From positions 1-7,963 of the forward strand of contig JAFZDG010000276.1 in the NCBI GenBank assembly GCA_017561285.1: DNA of 7,963 bases. Direction: 5' to 3'. The DNA comes from Bacteroidaceae bacterium (GTDB lineage Bacteria; Bacteroidota; Bacteroidia; Bacteroidales; Barnesiellaceae_A). The position numbers and the translations under genes are program-made. Below the pieces are notes generated by a model. That model was not told where the DNA came from. It saw only the letters and a list, made by a program, of their open reading frames with translations, and ran no database searches. This document shows, in pieces, positions 6,901 to 7,963 of this stretch (position 1 is the stretch's first letter; each line of letters starts with the position of its first letter).

Positions 6901-7481
6901 GGCATTATTTCTGCACCTACGAAACAATCGTAAGGCATATCAGAAGCACCGGGATATGACATAACGCCATATACATTATCAATACCATAATAACCCTTAA
7001 CGACTGTATAATAGAAAATATAATCATCAAGAACGTGTGTAACAAAAACATTGCCACTCTCTGCTTTTACGCGTTTAGAGTTCAACATAATGTCATAATT
7101 GCTTCGATTTGAAGCAAAGTTAATAAGATCGCCAAGTGTTGCGAAAGTGGTTACATACTTCACCTCCTCAACATAAAACTCACGATAAGTTGCACCTTCC
7201 CAGTCTTCGGCTGTGTGAAGATAACCAACAGCTGTAAATTTAGCAGGAACGGGATAAACGTTACCACCAATGATGGTAGTACCATCACTCAAGCAATAGT
7301 CGGTTTGTACATAGTAGCCCATATCTTTTTCAACGACTACTGTTTCAAGGTTTTCGAACAACACCATAGTATTATCGGGATGGCTCGCAAGCTCCTCAAC
7401 CGATGTTACCACGGGATACTCTTGCGCCATTGCAAATGCTGCAATAAACGCAGTAGCAAGTGTTAGTAAAAATTTTTTCAT
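3972..7481 (-). CDS. Large secreted repeat protein with T9SS sorting domain, function unknown
   Basis: 1169 residues; I do not recognise a characterised homologue. A type I signal peptide (MKKFLLTLATAFIAAFAMA, cut before Q20) directs Sec export. The body consists of two homologous halves, about 22-578 and 589-1093. Each half shows about five modules that end in a pattern like G-x-x-D-Y followed by a variable turn and a hydrophobic strand: IVGIADY (558-564) against VVGVADY (1072-1078), CGVWDYCNT (326-334) against IGVLDYMNT (861-869), ITGVKGF (433-439) against LSGIKGG (954-960). Modules often open with a helix-like TxEEL or IxEL motif (VTSVEEL, VTTLEEL, ATIAELN). This suggests OB-fold-like beta modules, an inference. 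About 1098-1169 is a T9SS type A-like tail (VALYDVNGRQVG, GVYVVRA, ending AAKVVR). No catalytic motif or membrane segment is visible; the protein is very acidic. Nine cysteines lie in the first half and only two in the second. The start follows from the signal peptide. Confidence 0.88.
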   Translation of the reverse strand: MKKFLLTLATAFIAAFAMAQEYPVVTSVEELASHPDNTMVLFENLETVVVEKDMGYYVQTDYCLSDGTTIIGGNVYPVPAKFTAVGYLHTAEDWEGATYREFYVEEVKYVTTFATLGDLINFASNRSNYDIMLNSKRVKAESGNVFVTHVLDDYIFYYTVVKGYYGIDNVYGVMSYPGASDMPYDCFVGAEIMPENGWTGFYTPTNNEYDEEYNLISHKGGCFALVDDCRFWSLNYSPYKLPYESTDFESVLDNYVGEASLVRFAPGGTFVEKDGKYFYEVTFMAEVWDDETWEYNEIEQVVSIEVASVNIDLASMVGTVSEEYLCGVWDYCNTGDTDRLLLNEFMGTVSHYYCISDLTSLGSQYEEEIPAEFDVPLTVTYKYDDGEYKFILIVADESGALALDYSEAVAYDDNGNPTADYAALRTINVGDAITGVKGFAQYNTDMSGAKLYCAFIDYNADDYPTITYLPTVASSGNKVNVAMTITVEDMLSEWRDCTDNGGIPKIANNVVRVLDVQVLDTLDQWGDEVKYLVQGTDTMELSNIWGDMNFELYERNNIVGIADYYTLNSNGIYQLMPLSQESITDASIVPEVTTLEELKANEGVLSVVKNVTIKKRSEGYYVDYLMFDEVYVANFNVEGTFDLFGLYDGGAFAVYEVRHAYGFGSIADLNTYVSIYPDAAGQAYEITNPLLVTHVEGDYVFVQYEGVGSWGQALKSGNVLIGANIDAKRGDMIQGLKGVSTPCDYTQDEYYTITVNKGASFTVAEDAELTVVSSDNAIDYGQAQEWANLTYSIADVQGNALKIKPVGEVVEDGGRYYYREEAYTWDPETQTDVVIYYTLELVSSEVDLAEWVGAELEGSIIGVLDYMNTTDEVKLYVHGLASNNIEYQNIGEVLAAGPLSDYSMTVSVANPVIVTYVYDAGWSAGVTVQDETGAIFLSLYDPLTVENIKVGDMLSGIKGGATWGGGQAPALFGYDADSYVDYPLDVVSSGHDVAAVTATIAELNAERDIFVNYQISYDWVNRLVLLQNVTFDYAIDEGGEEWPCLKQGEDVLFVVKNFAELFSVEKGQSFDVVGVADYNRMNLSNLYTIHPRSAADFFSTGVEGIEADNNGIYLDAAYQVVAPGAIAVALYDVNGRQVGTTDAAGLAEGVYVVRATYADGAVVAAKVVR
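4203..5717 (-). repeat. Second half of internal protein duplication (residues about 589-1093)
   Basis: This segment matches the first half in order: VTTLEEL (592-598), LLVTHVEGDYVF (690-701), DLAEWVG (847-853), IGVLDYMNT (861-869), TYVYDAG (915-921), VGDMLSGIKG (950-959) and DVVGVADYNRMN (1071-1082). The similarity is clear at protein level but well diverged, so the duplication is old. A short linker with EGIEADNNGIYLD follows before the sorting domain. Confidence 0.7.
5748..7418 (-). repeat. First half of internal protein duplication (residues about 22-578)
   Basis: This segment encodes the first of two homologous halves. Landmark residues are VTSVEEL (25-31), LVTH-like VFVTHV (145-150), a strand pair before DLASMVG (312-318), CGVWDYCNT (326-334), TYKYDDG (380-386), VGDAITGVKG (429-438) and NIVGIADYYTLN (557-568). 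The same order recurs in the second half. It is about 50 residues longer than its partner and holds nine of the eleven cysteines. Confidence 0.7.
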
Positions 7482-7522
7482 AAGAAGAATTATTAGTGAA
7501 TAAAAATATTATTTCTAAGTTG

Positions 7523-7553
7523 CAAACTTAATGAAAAAAAATCTTTACACAAT
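7523..7553 (-). promoter_or_regulatory. Promoter of the 1169-residue protein gene
   Basis: The minus strand carries TAAGTTTG at 7530-7523, an exact TAnnTTTG -7 element, with ATTG at 7553-7550 exactly 19 bases upstream as a near-consensus -33 box. The predicted leader is about 34 bases and A/T-rich without a Shine-Dalgarno sequence, as is usual in Bacteroidota. This is the best two-part promoter match in the window. Confidence 0.65.
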
Positions 7554-7665
7554 ATTTTTTCGATAAAATTTTAAATTTTTCTCATATTAATACCAACAGA
7601 GAAAAGAATAATACAAAAAATGTTATAAACAATCCTCACAACTACTATTTGTTATCAAATATTAT

Positions 7666-7673
7666 TACATTTG
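7666..7673 (+). promoter_or_regulatory. -7 promoter element for the DUF456 gene
   Basis: TACATTTG matches TAnnTTTG exactly and would place the transcript start about 30 bases before the DUF456 ATG. A TTTG at 7648-7651 lies upstream but only 14 bases away, shorter than the usual 19-21, so the -33 box is uncertain. The element faces away from the promoter at 7523-7553, making 7482-7711 a divergent promoter region. Confidence 0.5.
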
Positions 7674-7711
7674 TACTACATTATTATCACACAACACTTT
7701 ATGCAAATAAA

Positions 7712-7963
7712 ATGGAAATATTTTTATTAATCGCATCCATTATACTATACATAATAGGATTGGCCGGATGTATATTGCCGGCACTTGCAGGACAACCCTT
7801 TTGCTACCTGGCTTTGCTACTTGCCTATTGGAGTGGCTATGCTCCGGTTAGTATCACCACACTTATTGTGTGGGGTATTGTAACACTACTGCTTACCATT
7901 CTCGAGATTTTTCTCACACCCTGGATGACACGCCGTTTTGGTGGCAGCAAGGGTGGTGAGTGG
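7712..7963 (+). CDS. DUF456 family membrane protein, C-terminus cut by window edge
   Basis: The first 84 residues of a small integral membrane protein; the family is usually about 160 residues, so about half is missing to the right. Hydrophobic segments lie at about 3-20, 28-42 and 46-68. Family marks are the LPALAGQP motif (22-29; family form close to LPxLPGxP) and the RRFGGSKGG stretch (74-82) after the third segment. The molecular role of DUF456 is not established. The ATG at 7712 is chosen because it starts directly at the first membrane segment; the ATG at 7701 is in another frame and meets a stop after nine codons. There is no Shine-Dalgarno sequence. It is transcribed divergently from the 1169-residue protein gene. 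Confidence 0.85.
   Translation, partial: MEIFLLIASIILYIIGLAGCILPALAGQPFCYLALLLAYWSGYAPVSITTLIVWGIVTLLLTILEIFLTPWMTRRFGGSKGGEW

Noticed and set aside
7701..7730. Nine-codon open frame just before the DUF456 start
   Set aside because: It overlaps the DUF456 start in another frame and is short enough to occur by chance; a leader-peptide role has no support.

Overview
The window reads as chromosomal DNA from a member of the Bacteroidota, most likely an uncultured or gut-type Bacteroidales. Four things point there: (1) two large secreted proteins ending in type IX secretion system (T9SS) sorting domains, a secretion route confined to this phylum; (2) promoter-like elements of the Bacteroidota form TAnnTTTG upstream of all four genes; (3) A/T-rich start regions without Shine-Dalgarno sequences; (4) an MlaE permease with a Bacteroidales-looking sequence. 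The species cannot be named from the sequence.

Layout. 1-584 (minus): 5' part of an mlaE-type ABC permease gene running off the left edge. 585-858: gap with the mlaE promoter candidate and a strong hairpin that probably ends the next gene. 859-3573 (minus): a 904-residue secreted protein built from starch-binding-type modules, an Ig-like module, a cleaved-adhesin-like jelly roll and a T9SS tail, with no recognisable catalytic domain. 3574-3971: gap with that gene's promoter, a CAATTG-based inverted repeat over the promoter, a long terminator-like hairpin, and an unusual pair of tandem hairpins closed by an outer stem. 3972-7481 (minus): a 1169-residue secreted protein made of two homologous halves, each with about five OB-fold-like modules, again ending in a T9SS tail. 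7482-7711: A/T-rich divergent promoter region. 7712-7963 (plus): start of a DUF456 membrane protein running off the right edge.

How the parts relate. The two large genes are consecutive T9SS cargo genes on the same strand, each with its own promoter and 3' hairpins, so they look like neighbouring single-gene units rather than a tight operon. Both should be exported through the inner membrane by Sec and then cross the outer membrane by T9SS to the cell surface or medium. The 904-residue protein probably binds starch-like glycans. The 1169-residue protein has no function I can assign. MlaE and DUF456 are housekeeping envelope genes that bracket the cargo pair. I saw no tRNA, rRNA, CRISPR array, insertion sequence or phage gene. 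The least explained parts are the duplicated 1169-residue protein and the two-hairpin element in its 3' untranslated region.
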